Below are positions 1-11,742 of a DNA stretch of 64,000 nt, in pieces. The stretch is from contig JALRME010000002.1 in assembly GCA_026120035.1 (NCBI GenBank), positions 1,674,001 to 1,738,000 on the forward strand, read 5' to 3'. Every line of letters starts with the position of its first letter. The first letter of the stretch is position 1. Below the pieces are notes generated by a model that worked only from the letters and a program-made list of their open reading frames with translations, did no database searches and was not told where the DNA came from. The position numbers and the translations under genes were made by a program. The stretch is from Coleophoma eucalyptorum (Eukaryota; Ascomycota; Leotiomycetes; Helotiales; Dermateaceae).

Positions 1-778
1 CATTGATTTGTGACATCTTCTCGAGCGTTATTTCTGACAAGGGGTACGAATGGGAAGAAAGAAAAAGAAGAAAAAGAAAGAAGAAGCAAACGAAGAAGAT
101 GATGGAGAGAAACGAGGAAGTCCATGCAAGAGAAGAAACGGCCACCAAATAATTAATTATCCGACCATTTCCGAATGTGATCACATGCTCAGCATCTTGA
201 TTCCAATGGGTGTCAGTCTGTTATCTCACTCGTTATCTCACTCAGTAGTTACAGTCCAGTCTCACGACGATTACTCAAGACATCAGATAAGAAGCATCAA
301 TAACCCAATATACATTTGACTTTTTAACCAGGTGATAAACTGATAAGTCCGTTCAGAAACCACCTCACCAACAAACAATGCTCAGATGACCAAATCATCA
401 TTTTGAGATCCAATCCAATCCACGCCAGTAGAGGAGGTAAAACATGCAGACATATTTACACACTTCCGTTATAAATGATGCAACCCTTTCCCGCCTATAA
501 AATCCAGGCTTCAATCAGACCCATATACATCGGCCCATTCTTTCTGGCCCAAAGTGCCAGCCTAAACATACTTTGAACACCAAAGCTCATGCCGTTCTCT
601 AACGCGTAGTGATATCATCGAATCATGTACTAAAAACAAAAACACCGCCCAACCGTCTCATGCTGCCTAGTCGATTAATTCAGACCCCGTGTGTGTCCCA
701 AATGTTATTATATGCAATCGCTCTGCTTCTTTGTTTCTCATATGTGTAAATCAAAATTCTGTGTTTCGGTGCCGTCCT
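1..778. other. Gene-free 3' flank of the arrestin gene
   Basis: No supported gene. A purine-only tract of GAA/AAG-like repeats lies at about 55-120; the lysine/glutamate-rich reading frame it creates is low complexity and I do not accept it as a gene. The part nearest 778 is probably the 3' UTR of the minus-strand arrestin gene. Confidence 0.6.
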
Positions 779-3573
779 TTATGCGGCAGGCACCCCATTC
801 TCAGTTTCCGTTGCTCGGGTCAGACGACTGTCAAACCCTGCAGGATTGAACATGAAGTTTCGGTCGATGTCCATGCTGCGTGCCATTCTTCCTCCTGGAG
901 TGCGTGGGTTGGCAACGTTAACACGTCCACGGCTGACTGCTCTCTGGATATCCTCATCGTCATCTGTATGCTCATCATCGTCATAGTACTCAGACATTCT
1001 GGCGAAATAATCGGCCAAGCCATCGTGACTTGGTGTGCCGATGACTGCTTCGTACATTGGTGGCGGGGTAGCTGCTGGTGGAGGTGGCTGTTCTTCGTCG
1101 AACCCTGGCGGGGCGTAACTTGGATTTCTCAACAGATGAATAGGTCTGTCAGGAAGCTGGTGCGGTCGTTGCACACCCGCAGCAGCATTGGTAGACAGAT
1201 GTGCTTGCGGCGGCCGAGCGAGATTCGGAATTTCTGGGTGAGCAATTTGCTCTTCATAGCGTAAAGAGTCCAGGGTAGGAACACTGCCACTGGATGATGC
1301 TGGCGATGAGTTGGCCATGGCAGCGTTTGGGCAACCGCATACATGTTGCTGGCTGGTAACTCCCGAGTTTAAGCCGCTATATTCAGGAAGCGCTAGGTTG
1401 GCTTGAGTTGCACGGCAGTTGAGGATAGAGAATGGGGAATCGATGGAGATCTCAAAATGGCGACGTTTCTTGCCAGTTGGATCATCGGCATCTTGTCGAG
1501 AAATACGCATCACAATCTGGAAAAGTTAGTACGGATCTTGTTTAGAGGATAGGACGAACAAACCTTAATCCAGTGATGCGTGTTGACGTTCTTCCACGAA
1601 CAGTCATGATGAAGTAGCTTAGTACGGTCCTTTGCCATCATCTCACACGTTGGTAGTTGTACATTCATCTCCATTTCAGTTTGGGTCCAGTAAGCCTCGA
1701 CTCCGAGGTCGATATCACCCAGCATGTTCTCAACCGGTTCTGGTAAAGGCTGGACTGAAGTACCTGCTCGGGCAGCTTGCCTTTCTCTTTGCTGTGTTGC
1801 AAATCGCCTTGCCCGTTCTCTTTCCTCGGGAGCCAGTTCTCCACCAGCCAAAACTCTAACGTCGGAGCCTGCGTATTCCTTTGCCAATGGCTTTCCTGCA
1901 GATTTCTCGAGGAGCAAGATCTTTCGAGTGATATCTTTCCTTGTTACTTTTCGGTTGCTCGTGAAATATTCCAAATTCTCGCTAACATACACCTTGATCT
2001 TATGCACTTGAACTTTTGCCAGTGGTGTAAGTTTGAAAGCGATGGGAATTCTGGACCCCAGAGGGAAAGATTTTCCGGAAATCATTATTTCATAATGCAA
2101 CTGATCTTCCCATTTTCTGCTGATCGAAATGGGCTCGACGAGCTCTAGGGAGTCTTCTGATGGTGATCTCACGACTGGGATCTCTTTGAATCCTTGAAGG
2201 TTTGCTCTGAAGGTTCCAGCTCTCTCAACGAGAACCTCTAATTGCCACTTGACGGAAGCAAGTTGCAGATTGGTCGTTTCTGGGCTGTTATTATCGATGG
2301 GAATCTCAAAAGCGTACTCGTATACACCCGGGTGGAAAATCTTGTAGCCTTTCTGCGCTGGGGTTGGTGTGTGGGTCGATGATTCACCTTTGCCAAAACT
2401 TCTTGACTGGTTGCTCTGCAGTGAAAGTCTCTTCAAGTCCTTTGCTGTGGTCGTAGAAAGCATGCTTGATCGGTTAGACCTGTTGCTGAGCATTGGCATA
2501 GAGAAGCCAGATGAAGCGGGGGAAGCAGGTCGTTCTCCAATCGAGAGATTGGTAACCGATGAATTTGCGGACTTGTTTCGAAGAGCGTAATTGCACAAAG
2601 CACCATAACCGGTATCTGAGCCTTCGAACAAAGCATTGAAGAACGGCATGTGCTGTGTCTTCAGTGATTCTTCCTCGAACAATTCAGTCTTTGCCGGCGG
2701 AATACCTGTGGAAGTCCCGTCAATAATGCACTTTCAATGGTAAGAGGAATCTGAATTACCTTCGGGCCACTCAGTTCGAGCCCTCCCCGTGAATTTCATG
2801 GTCACGGCCTTGATTTTGGCACTCTTTGTGACGTTGAGTTGCAGTCTACCTCTGAGAATGGCAGCTGAGTTGTTTGAGGAGTGAGCAGTAGTGCCATCGT
2901 GGTCCAGTCCAACCAAGTAGATCACCGGCTCGGCAAGAAGGATAGACACGGAGACTCCATTGCCTGAGCAAATTGGTTTCTCTGCATTTGGTGAAGCTGA
3001 TGGCCTGGAAGCAGTCGATGGCGCAAGCTGACTCTCTGTGCTACTATGACTGTTACTATGCCCCACGGGGATGCCTTGAGCATCCGGGCCGGCTGGACGT
3101 GACATTGACATGACCGGGTCCTCTATTCCTCCGTTGGCCACAGATCTTGCTGGAGATGCTAGGGTATCCGGCTGTCCTATAAGCAAAGAATCTCTGACAG
3201 AACGAGTTTCTGGACTGGCTGATCTGGTTGACAGGCCCGCTGAGGACGAAGCGGAGCTAGATGCTGAGGAGAGGGACGAGGAGAAGACCGAACCAAGCAC
3301 ACGCTTTACACTGTCCCGAGACGCCAGCTTTCTCAGTTCTGTCCGAAATTTGGTGAGTTTGTTCGGTGTTGTGGAGGCAGGTAGCGGCCGTAAATCGTAC
3401 GGTACAAAGCCAGCCGGTAGTCGAGTGATGTGAATAGAATGTGGTCGAGCTTGCCTTGGACGACACGGGGGGTGTGGTAGTCTTGGAGACTGCCTGTCGG
3501 AGCGAGGACTACTGGGGGAGTAGAATACAGTGCCGCGACGGGTGTAGTACTGGTATCGTGGAGAGTCTATCAT
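779..3573 (-). CDS. Alpha-arrestin (Rod1/CreD-like ubiquitin-ligase adaptor)
   Basis: Three exons (3573-2760, 2705-1564, 1516-779) with canonical GT-AG introns of 54 and 47 bp join in frame to give about 897 aa. The first ~205 residues are Ser/Pro-rich and disordered. An arrestin N domain starts near residue 210 (motif SILLAEPVIYLVG) and an arrestin C domain continues through exon 2 into exon 3 (HHWIKIVMRISRQD). The tail carries a PPxY motif (PPMY, about residues 804-807) and an LPEY motif near 695. In this family such motifs recruit the WW domains of Rsp5/HulA-type HECT ligases, so the protein probably directs permease ubiquitination and endocytosis, as Rod1, ArtA and CreD do. ATG 3573 is the first in-frame ATG; a two-codon uORF begins at 3586. 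Which family member is orthologous cannot be decided by eye. Confidence 0.88.
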
Positions 3574-4744
3574 GTTAGGCAACCATGAGTTAGTGATCTC
3601 TCATTCCTGGATGAACGATTGCAGCTAGAGCTGATGGGAGAGCATGAGGGGGAGGGGGTACTTGTTAAATTCGCAGCATGCAGTAAAAGGATATGCGGTA
3701 TGGAGAAATCTGGTTGCGCTGGCACCAGGACATCGAGGAGAAGGGTATCATGCAGGCCTGACTGGGCAGGGGAGTGCCGGTAGGGCTTAGACAATAATCA
3801 AAAGCGACTGATGCGAGACGACCATGCGCGACTGGCACTGGCACAGGCACCACGCGCCAGAGGGCATTTTCAGATAGAGGTATGGGAGATGGGACGTACC
3901 TTAGTCTGGCGGGAAGAAGTGTGGGTGGAGGAGGATGGTCTGGACGTGAGAGACAGAATAAGACGGTCAACAAGGAGTAAGGCTGTCGCGACTATGCCAA
4001 CACATGAATGGCAATGGTAAGAGGCGGTCTACGAGTCGTTGTCGTTGAAGCAAATGTATACTCGCAGTGGTGGGAGGGTTGGGAGATGCTTGCTGGAATC
4101 CGGGCCAATCCTGGTCAATGTCGTCAGTAATGCGGAGCCGGGATTGGCGCATATATTTGGAAGTTGGATGGAGCTCAGAAATTTAAAGCAAAAGGGGATG
4201 GTGTTTGGGACAGCAATTCAGAGTTGGCAGCAAGGAGGATCAGGACACAAGTATGTTTGTAGGAGACAGACGGAGAGGGGTGTGCGTGTGGGTAAGCGTG
4301 TGCGTGCGTACGCAGCAGTGACGGTATATGTACATATTGATGTCAAGCAACAAGAAATCGGCAGTCTCGGCGATTGTTCGACACGCTTGACAGGATTTGG
4401 CATAGATGGTGGCTTCATACCTGGAGTAGTGCTGCAACGGTGGGAACCTTAAAAATTCTGCTGGTCGGGGTCCTTTTTCACTTGCAGCTGCGTGTTTGAC
4501 TCAGCGGGCAGCGCATGCATAGTAGATAGGGTAGTAGTACCAGAAGTAGTAAGGTTCTTGTTCTGTCAGCAGTCGAGCGAGAGAGAGTAAGGCGCCCGGA
4601 GCCAGGTGAGCGACGGCAGTTCAAGGGGGAAGACTTGGCACTCATCGATCAAGATACTCACATTTGGCGAGGAGCCTCTTCCTCTGCTCTGGTCTGTCTA
4701 CTCTGGTCTGGTCTCCTCTCCTCCTCTCTGCCCTCCTTCTCCTT

Positions 4745-4779
<35 letters not shown>

Positions 4780-7700
4780 CCACGTGGAGCACGATAAGCT
4801 GCTATCCACTTTGGAAACCTCGTAAGCCCCAGGCCGATGTAGGGCTAGATTTCATCTCAACAGCCAGCCTACCCAAGTATCACAGAGGATTCATGTATTT
4901 AAAAATCAAAGGCGGCTCTCGTGGTTCATTACCTTCTCGGGGGAGTCGCCCAGAAGAGCCAGGGCTCGTCAATCTCCGTCGCGGTTGTCATCGGGGCATT
5001 CATTCATTTTCCTACTTCATCTATTGACTGACCATCGATCGATCGGTCGGTTAACAGCAAAGGAGAAGGAGAACCGAGGACTGCCTTCAGCGTCCTAGGA
5101 ACAAAGGAAATGGTCGTTGCAGGAACCACGGGCATTGTAAGGAAGTCATGTATAACTGTCCGCATTCAGAAAGGAAGGACCCTGTCTGTATGCCCACTCA
5201 GTATCTTACCTCGCAGTGCATGAAGTTTCGAATAATGGCCGGATGGAGTCTAACCAGACGGCGCATATTCTTACCGAACAATAACACTGACAGTAGTAAT
5301 AACTGCTGCAATAACTGCAGCAGCAGCAACCTTCACATCCCACTAGCAAATTTACAGACCTGAGGCATGTGCATCACAAGTAAAAATAATACTCGATCAC
5401 GGTCAGTATAACGAGCATAGCACATAACGCTGTCTCGCAAACTCGTCGTCAAACTCGATAGGCTGGGACAATCCCAGGTGGCCTCGGCGACGGATCGATG
5501 CACTCTGCTTCGTCGCTAAAAAACCTCAGTACCCAGCTCCCACGTTTTCTGTCTTCCTTTGCTGCTCCTTCGGATCATGAATTCATGCCCATCCTAGAAG
5601 TTGCCCAGATCATAGGTCATCTGGACTTTGCGCATGGAACAAGCTTATGGCCAGTGGCATGCTTCTGGAAGGAGATGAATGATGGACGACGAGATTGCCA
5701 TCATCAGCGCATCACCCTGGCATCCCTAAACGATCTGGAGATCCCTTTCGCTGCGCTTTATATCGGGTGCTCTGTGCTCTCTGGCTTGATCTTCGGCATC
5801 ACTTCTGTTCATTCCTTCGTGAGCACATCCTACCAGCATATCGTCATCGTCATCCTAATTCAAATTTGTGCATTACAGCCCTTTCGTCATTCCCATCTCT
5901 CTTATCCACCCCAAACAACGGCAGGCAGGTAAGCTCCAATCTCCAAAGTCAAGGTAGATTCTCCACACACACATACGAACACTACCCTGAACTCCGAAAT
6001 GCTTAGTGTCGTGGGTCTGAACGCTACTCTTCCTCCTCCTCTCCTCTGCAGGTGGGATGATTCTGGAACCTCTGCATGTTTCGCAAGCAGCCAACCGCGG
6101 GATGCCTTTTGCTCTTCGGAATCTTCCCTCTCGCTCAACGGGACCGTCAGCACTTGAGCCCAACGAATACGGCGTTGGCTGAGCGGTTGTACGGATGTAA
6201 CAAGCACGGGCAAAGCACGTTCCGCAACAGTCGACACCAATGTGCCGCAGCTCCATCAGGTAGTTTTGGCTTAGTCAGCACAGCCGCCGTGCCCGACGGT
6301 TAAGAAATGTTAAAGGCGGTGGTGAAGGTGGTACGAGGCATGTGGTTGGGGTTGTGGTTATTGCGCCCAGGTATCCATCCAGTCAGTGGTGCCAATTGCA
6401 AAGTCCTTCTGCCACTCGCCGTTACCGGTTGGACGGGCGAAGTTCCCGTCATTCCCTCTTCTGGCGGCCTCCTCTGGTCCCTCAAAACCTGATCCTTCCA
6501 CTCGGGCCGTGATCTCCCAAAACATCAGGCACCGTAAGGTACGAACCCGTGCGGGCTCTGCATTCGATTCCCGTTCCTGTAGAAGCAGTCTCGATGATTC
6601 TTGAATATCGAAACTCCCTCACTCGGTCTGTCGTTGACTTAGCACTGTCTACCAAGGGACACCGTAGTATCCAAGTATCCTGAGACTGACTTCTATCGCG
6701 GTTTCTGGCATCTGGCATCGGGCATCTGGATTCTTCCAGCCCCAGCTATGGATACTACGGTCCAAAATATTATGCGATGCAATCAGAGTTGTCCCCATAC
6801 ACGACTCAGTCATTGTCGTTCTGTTTTTCTTTTTTTTCTTTTCTTCGTCGTCTGTCTTTTGCCTTTTCTGGACTGAGTTCGCCTACGTTACGGTACCATC
6901 GAGAACTCAGCGCCCCTCCCATTGGTAGGTAGGTAGGCAGGTATAGCCAAGTCTTCTCTACCAAACTCACTCAAGCCACCACCATCATTCCCGTTTCCAA
7001 GACCAGGTTTTGGGAATGGAGAGAACGCACTCCGGTAGCTATATTAGCTAGTAACAACCAACCCTCTCCCTTTCGTGGGCCAGGACACTTAAAGTTCAGA
7101 ATACACAATTGACATCCCAGGATCCCTGTTCGATTTTCTGATATCAAATAGGTGATATGCTTTGGAGACGTGAGTTGGCATTGCATGAATGGCTTCTCCA
7201 AGAACCAACTTTTACACATCCCCAAGTTGCGCTGGAACAACGTTCAAGCAAGCCCGAAGACAATGCCGGCCTACGCAACATAATAGCATATGACCAAGAA
7301 ACCACGACAGCCACAACAGCTAGTAAGGTCACCTCTACCTATAGCTGCTAGTGGGCCAGTTGTTCAAAGAAGAAGAAGAGAGGCTGGCTGTGCAAAACAC
7401 TTTCGCCTCTCTACTCCGCTGGAACGCGTGTACAAGGAAACCCACTCCAATCCACAACAAAGCCGCCAAAAAATCAAGGAACGCGATAGAGGATATCTGT
7501 AACAAGACTCGAGCTTTCTTCTCCGGTAATTCTCCTTCCCTTCTCGTCTTGCTCTCGCTTGTGCACGAAGTTGTATCAAGAGCTGAAGTCAAAATTCCAT
7601 GACCATCAACCTTGTCTATGACATAATGTGCTCTCTTGCTTCATCCCTTCCTTTTTTGATTTCTTTCCTTGAAGCTTGTCCTTTGATCAAGATGATGATG

Positions 7701-8831
7701 GAAGGTGAAGTGCAATGGCAAAAGCCAATATCTCTCTATACGACAAAGATGGCCATTTACTACATTCCTATCTACCTCAATATCTACGATCAGGATGATG
7801 AGGCTCAATTAAGATTTTAAAAAGGAAAATCAAGGCGCAAAAAGTCTACGAAGATCCAACAGGAGGTGAAGATAGAGTATACACAACCCCCCTACTCCTA
7901 GCTGTCGATCATTGTGGGGAAAGACACCTAAACCTTCCCAATCACTTGCCATTTACTCTTTTGCCTGTTTCCTTTTCATCTCATCTCATCTATGTGTGTG
8001 TGTGTTCTCGAACTCCGCATCAAGTCTCCACTCTCCGCTTTGTCTTCATGAAAAAACATTTCCTTGGAGTGAAAGGGCTCAAGACTTTGAACTTCACCTA
8101 CCCATCTTCCTTCTTTCTCGCCCTCTGCCCTTTGCTTCTTTATCTTCTCCCCCCTCCTTTCTGCCCCCTCCTCCTTCCTCTTACCAAAACGCTGAAAGCC
8201 CCATCATTTGCCGCGCCACCAAAAACTAAAACAAAAAAAGAATTATCTAATACAACCGCAGCAGGGAGTAATTCCTCCAATACTCGTCACCAACTCAGCC
8301 CCTTCTTGACGAGACATCTTACAAGACAAGTCTGTCTACGAAGTCTACCGTTATCAGTTTGACTTCAGAGGGATGAACAGTTCGAGAGAAAGAGAAAAAA
8401 AAAAACAACGGCAAAAGAATGGATGGCTTCGGTAGGTTTGGTTACCGTAGCTTGGGTTGGTGCTACACTACCTATGTTAGCACTCTTAAGTATGAGACGC
8501 TCTCCAGTTCATGACAAATACTCGAGGAAAGAGATTGGTAGATAGTCTGAGGGAAATAGTAGAACCGATTCCTACTGCTATGTAATAATAAAGTCTTTGT
8601 TCACTTGAACCAAGTTAGTATCTCCGACTAGTAATCCATTTAATATAAACGGCTTCCTCCAGCAAGCTGGATCAATTTTCGACCAGAGACAAGACAGCCC
8701 ATAGCGTATGAACTTATTTTTGCTACAATTGTCCTACACTTGAAAGAAAAAATTTAGGCTATCCGTTCCCTATGTACAGCAAGTACCCCCTTCCACCAAA
8801 CGTACGCACACAACTCCTGGCACACCTCTAT
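3574..8831. other. Long gene-free region (about 5.2 kb)
   Basis: It separates the arrestin start from the end of nuo51. The longest frames here (for example 4039-4452 and 5498-5932 on plus) show no domain, no coding-like composition and no credible splicing. The stretch holds a CTCCTG hexamer array, a GTAG run at about 6924-6942, pyrimidine-rich tracts at about 6820-6860 and 8090-8200, a short GT run at about 7992 and an A-run at about 8395. It may contain the arrestin promoter and leader, but ATGs are not depleted on the arrestin strand, so a long scanned leader is not supported here. Confidence 0.55.
4745..4780. repeat. CTCCTG hexamer microsatellite
   Basis: Five perfect tandem CTCCTG units and one CTCCTC, embedded in a wider CT-rich tract (about 4680-4780). 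It is followed at once by CACGTG, an E-box/G-box palindrome that bHLH factors can bind. Any regulatory role is inference. Confidence 0.8.
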
Positions 8832-10500
8832 CTATTGACCCGGAGCTACGAGCTTTCCTTGTTGCAATGTATCATGATTCCATCCACCAGCCAATGGTTG
8901 TCCTCCTGTCTTCTGTGCATATTCTGCCATTCTTGCTTCCAATTCTGGGCGGAAATGTCTAATGAGACCTTGAATAGGCCAAGCAAAAGCCTCTCCCAAG
9001 GCTTTAAAATAGGTTAGGATACGAATATCAGTCAATGGATTATTTACTTACCACAAATGGTGTGACCCTCAACTTGCTTGGTAAGCTCTTGCAACATATC
9101 AATTTCACGTGGCTTTCCCTGACCCTTCTCAAATCTCTTCATGATTTGCTCGGTCCACTTGCTACCTTCTCTGCAAGGTGTACATTGTCCGCAAGATTCG
9201 TGTCGGTAGAAGTGACTGAGCCTTGAGATGGCTCGTACAACATCTGTGCTCTTATCCATAACAATGACAGCTGCAGTACCAAGACCAGATTGGCTGTCCT
9301 TCAAGGCATCGAAGTCCATGAGTTGGTCATCACAAACACTCTTTGGTAGAATAGGTGTTGAAGATCCTCCAGGAATGATAGCTTTGAGGTTATCCCAACC
9401 TCCACGAACTCCTCCGCAGTGCTTGTCAATTAGCTCACGAAGAGGAATACTCATCTCCTCCTCAACAGTGGCTGGGTTGTTGACATGTCCTGAGATACAG
9501 AAGAGCTTGGTTCCGGCATTTCGCTCACGTCCGAATCCAGCAAACCACGATCCTCCTCTTCGGCAAATCGTTGGTGCAACGGCGATAGTCTCCACGTTTG
9601 CAACGGTTGATGGGCATCCAAAAAGACCGACAGCAGCAGGGAACGGGGGCTTTAGACGAGGCTTTCCAGGCTTTCCCTCGATAGACTCGATGAGGGAGGT
9701 CTCTTCACCACAAACGTATGCGCCCATTCCTCGGTGAATGAACACATCGAAATCGTAACCACTTCCACAAGCATTCTTTCCAATCAATCCATCTTTGTAG
9801 GCCTCTTGGATAGCGCGCTGGAGAACAGTAGCTTCGTGGTAGAATTCACCACGGATGTAAATGTATGCAGCCGTGCAGTTCATGGCTCGTCCAGCGACCA
9901 AACATCCCTCAATAAGCTTGTGGGGGTCCTTTCGCATGATTTCTCTGTCCTTGCAGGTTCCTGGCTCACCCTCATCGGCATTTACGACCAGGTATCTTGG
10001 CTTGTTGTCTTTGTCCCAATCCTTAAAGTTCATGAATGACTAGAAATAATTAGAGGCTATCTTTGATCAGAATGGAGTTCTAACATACCCATTTCATTCC
10101 AGATGGGAAACCAGCGCCACCACGACCTCGAAGACCTGAGGCCTTGATTTCAGAGATGATCTAAATTCAGAGTCAATTCCAAGTTGCAATTCCATGTTTA
10201 AGCTTCCCAACGCACCCAGTCATGGCCCTTCAACAAGATCTCCTTGGTCTTGTACCAGTCTCCATACTTCTTCGCGCTTGCCAGATCCGCACCGTGATGG
10301 CCGTAGAGGTTCTGGAAAATGCGATCCTGGTCCTTCAAGCCACCATATCTCCTCACTGGCGGTGCATCTTGAACTGTGGCAAGTCCTCGGCTTTGCTGGG
10401 AGGAGCTAGGTAATCGAGGAACAGCACAAGCTACAGAAGGGAGTACGCGACCGGAAAGGGAGGAGAGTGCCTTGGGCGAAGGCGCGTGTCGCGAGAGCAT
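8832..10500 (-). CDS. nuo51: NADH:ubiquinone oxidoreductase 51 kDa subunit (NDUFV1/NuoF)
   Basis: Four exons (10500-10216, 10160-10089, 10039-9052, 9001-8832) join in frame to 504 aa, close to the usual size of the fungal subunit. The N-terminus is a Ser/Arg-rich mitochondrial presequence. The NADH/FMN site is visible ([10 protein letters not shown] in exon 2; [15 protein letters not shown] and [13 protein letters not shown] in exon 3). The N3 [4Fe-4S] ligands are [10 protein letters not shown] plus the Cys of HTIC, which spans the last splice site ([13 protein letters not shown]). The protein is the electron-entry flavoprotein of complex I on the matrix side of the inner membrane: it oxidises NADH through FMN. 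It is divergent from dynactin p27. ATG 10500 starts the presequence; the frame upstream is leader. Confidence 0.97.
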
Positions 10501-10946
10501 TGTGAATCGATGGTTGTGCTCAATTGAGCTTGCAATGGGGAGGATTGTGTAGTATTTGCTTTCGTAGAGGGGAGAGACGTCTAACCATCGAGATTTGTAA
10601 ATGTGGGCGCCCGTAACATTTTTCGAGCTCTGGAATACGGTAGCGAGTCGGACAAAGACGCAGAACGAGCTCAACCGACGTATCAAATCTCTAGGATTCG
10701 TAAGAGCAAACCAGTTGAAGAACAAATCCAAATTGCTTCAATGGGCTGATGGAATCAAAAGACTCTTCATGTTGCTGCGTTGTAAATCGCACAGCTAAGG
10801 GCATGTTTCTACAAAATTTTCAAGTATATTTGCTACAAACCCCAAACCTATGATGCTTACTACAGCGGCATTGAACCTCAGCTATAGAATCGCGACTTCA
10901 CCGAGCACGATACCGAGAGCAGCTGCAACGCGAATACACCATCAAG
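10501..10946. promoter_or_regulatory. Shared divergent promoter, nuo51 / dynactin p27
   Basis: 446 bp between two start codons on opposite strands, so both promoters must lie here unless one overlaps the other gene. I see no TATA box I would commit to. Confidence 0.6.
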
Positions 10947-11566
10947 ATGTCGTCCTCAAAACGGGCCTCAACGATGCCGGCAGGCCCAAAGCCACCCACA
11001 TCTCTCGCCTCTACGCTCATCATTGCAGATAACGCATCCTTAACCGGTACGAATCTCATAACAATCGGCGCGTCCACCATAGTGCACCCGAGAACGCGTA
11101 TCTCCTGTGTACACGCCCCTGTAACAGTAGGGAGCAGCTGCATACTCAGTGAACGAAGCTTGATAGGATTTCAAAGCCCACCGTCAGGGGAGGGCCAAGG
11201 AAGGGGCGTCGTAATTGAGAACGGGGTTGTCGTGGAGATAGGTGCTGTTGTAGAGGCGTCGAAGGTCGGGGAGGGTTCTTTGATTGAAGTTAACGCGAAG
11301 GTTGGGAAGGGCGCAGTCTTGGGCAAGGTATGACCAAATTTACATTCATCAGTACAGACTTGTTAATTTGACTTTAGCATTGCAAGATCGGGCCTTTATG
11401 TACGGTAGCAGAAGGAGAAGTCTTGCCAGACTTCACCGTGGTGTTTGGGAACGGCCAGCGTCGAATTGACAGCAGTGGAGCACAAGAATTAAAATTGAAG
11501 ATGGTTGGGAGACAAGTTGATGTCCTCAGAAAACTTATACCAAGTAATTTATCAAAGTTCCAATGA
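10947..11566 (+). CDS. Dynactin subunit 6 (p27) homolog
   Basis: Two exons (10947-11327, 11378-11566; the 50 bp intron ends TTTAG) give 189 aa, the usual size for DCTN6/p27. The sequence shows the imperfect hexapeptide periodicity of a left-handed parallel beta-helix (for example GASTIVHPRTRISC, VIENGVVVEIGAVVEASKVG, VNAKVGKGAVLGKHCKIGPLC). It ends in a short helical tail with DVLRKLIPSNLSKFQ. p27 caps the pointed end of the dynactin Arp1 filament with p25 and helps choose dynein cargo, including early endosomes in hyphae. The beta-helix fold is shared with acyltransferases and eIF2B subunits, but length and tail fit p27 best. Confidence 0.85.
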
Positions 11567-11742
11567 TCTCTATTGCTCATGATTTTTGATTGTGCTTTGT
11601 GGTGCCTAGACCTCCTCTCCTTATAAGGTACAGCTACTTAAGTAGTGCAAATTAATCCTAACATACGCCGTCCTAATTTGACAAATGAAATTCCCCTGTA
11701 GCTATGCATTATTGATACAACTGAGAAATCCCCTCATTCCTT

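Noticed and set aside
689..1264. 191-codon plus frame
   Set aside because: Antisense to the last exon of the arrestin gene, no ATG of its own with support and no domain.
5498..5932. 144-codon plus frame in the 5 kb gap
   Set aside because: No domain, no coding-like periodicity, and no neighbouring exons.
6540..6600. B-box-like ATTCGATTCC on the plus strand
   Set aside because: No A box at the right distance and no cloverleaf.
9228..9737. 169-codon plus frame
   Set aside because: Antisense to the conserved core of nuo51.
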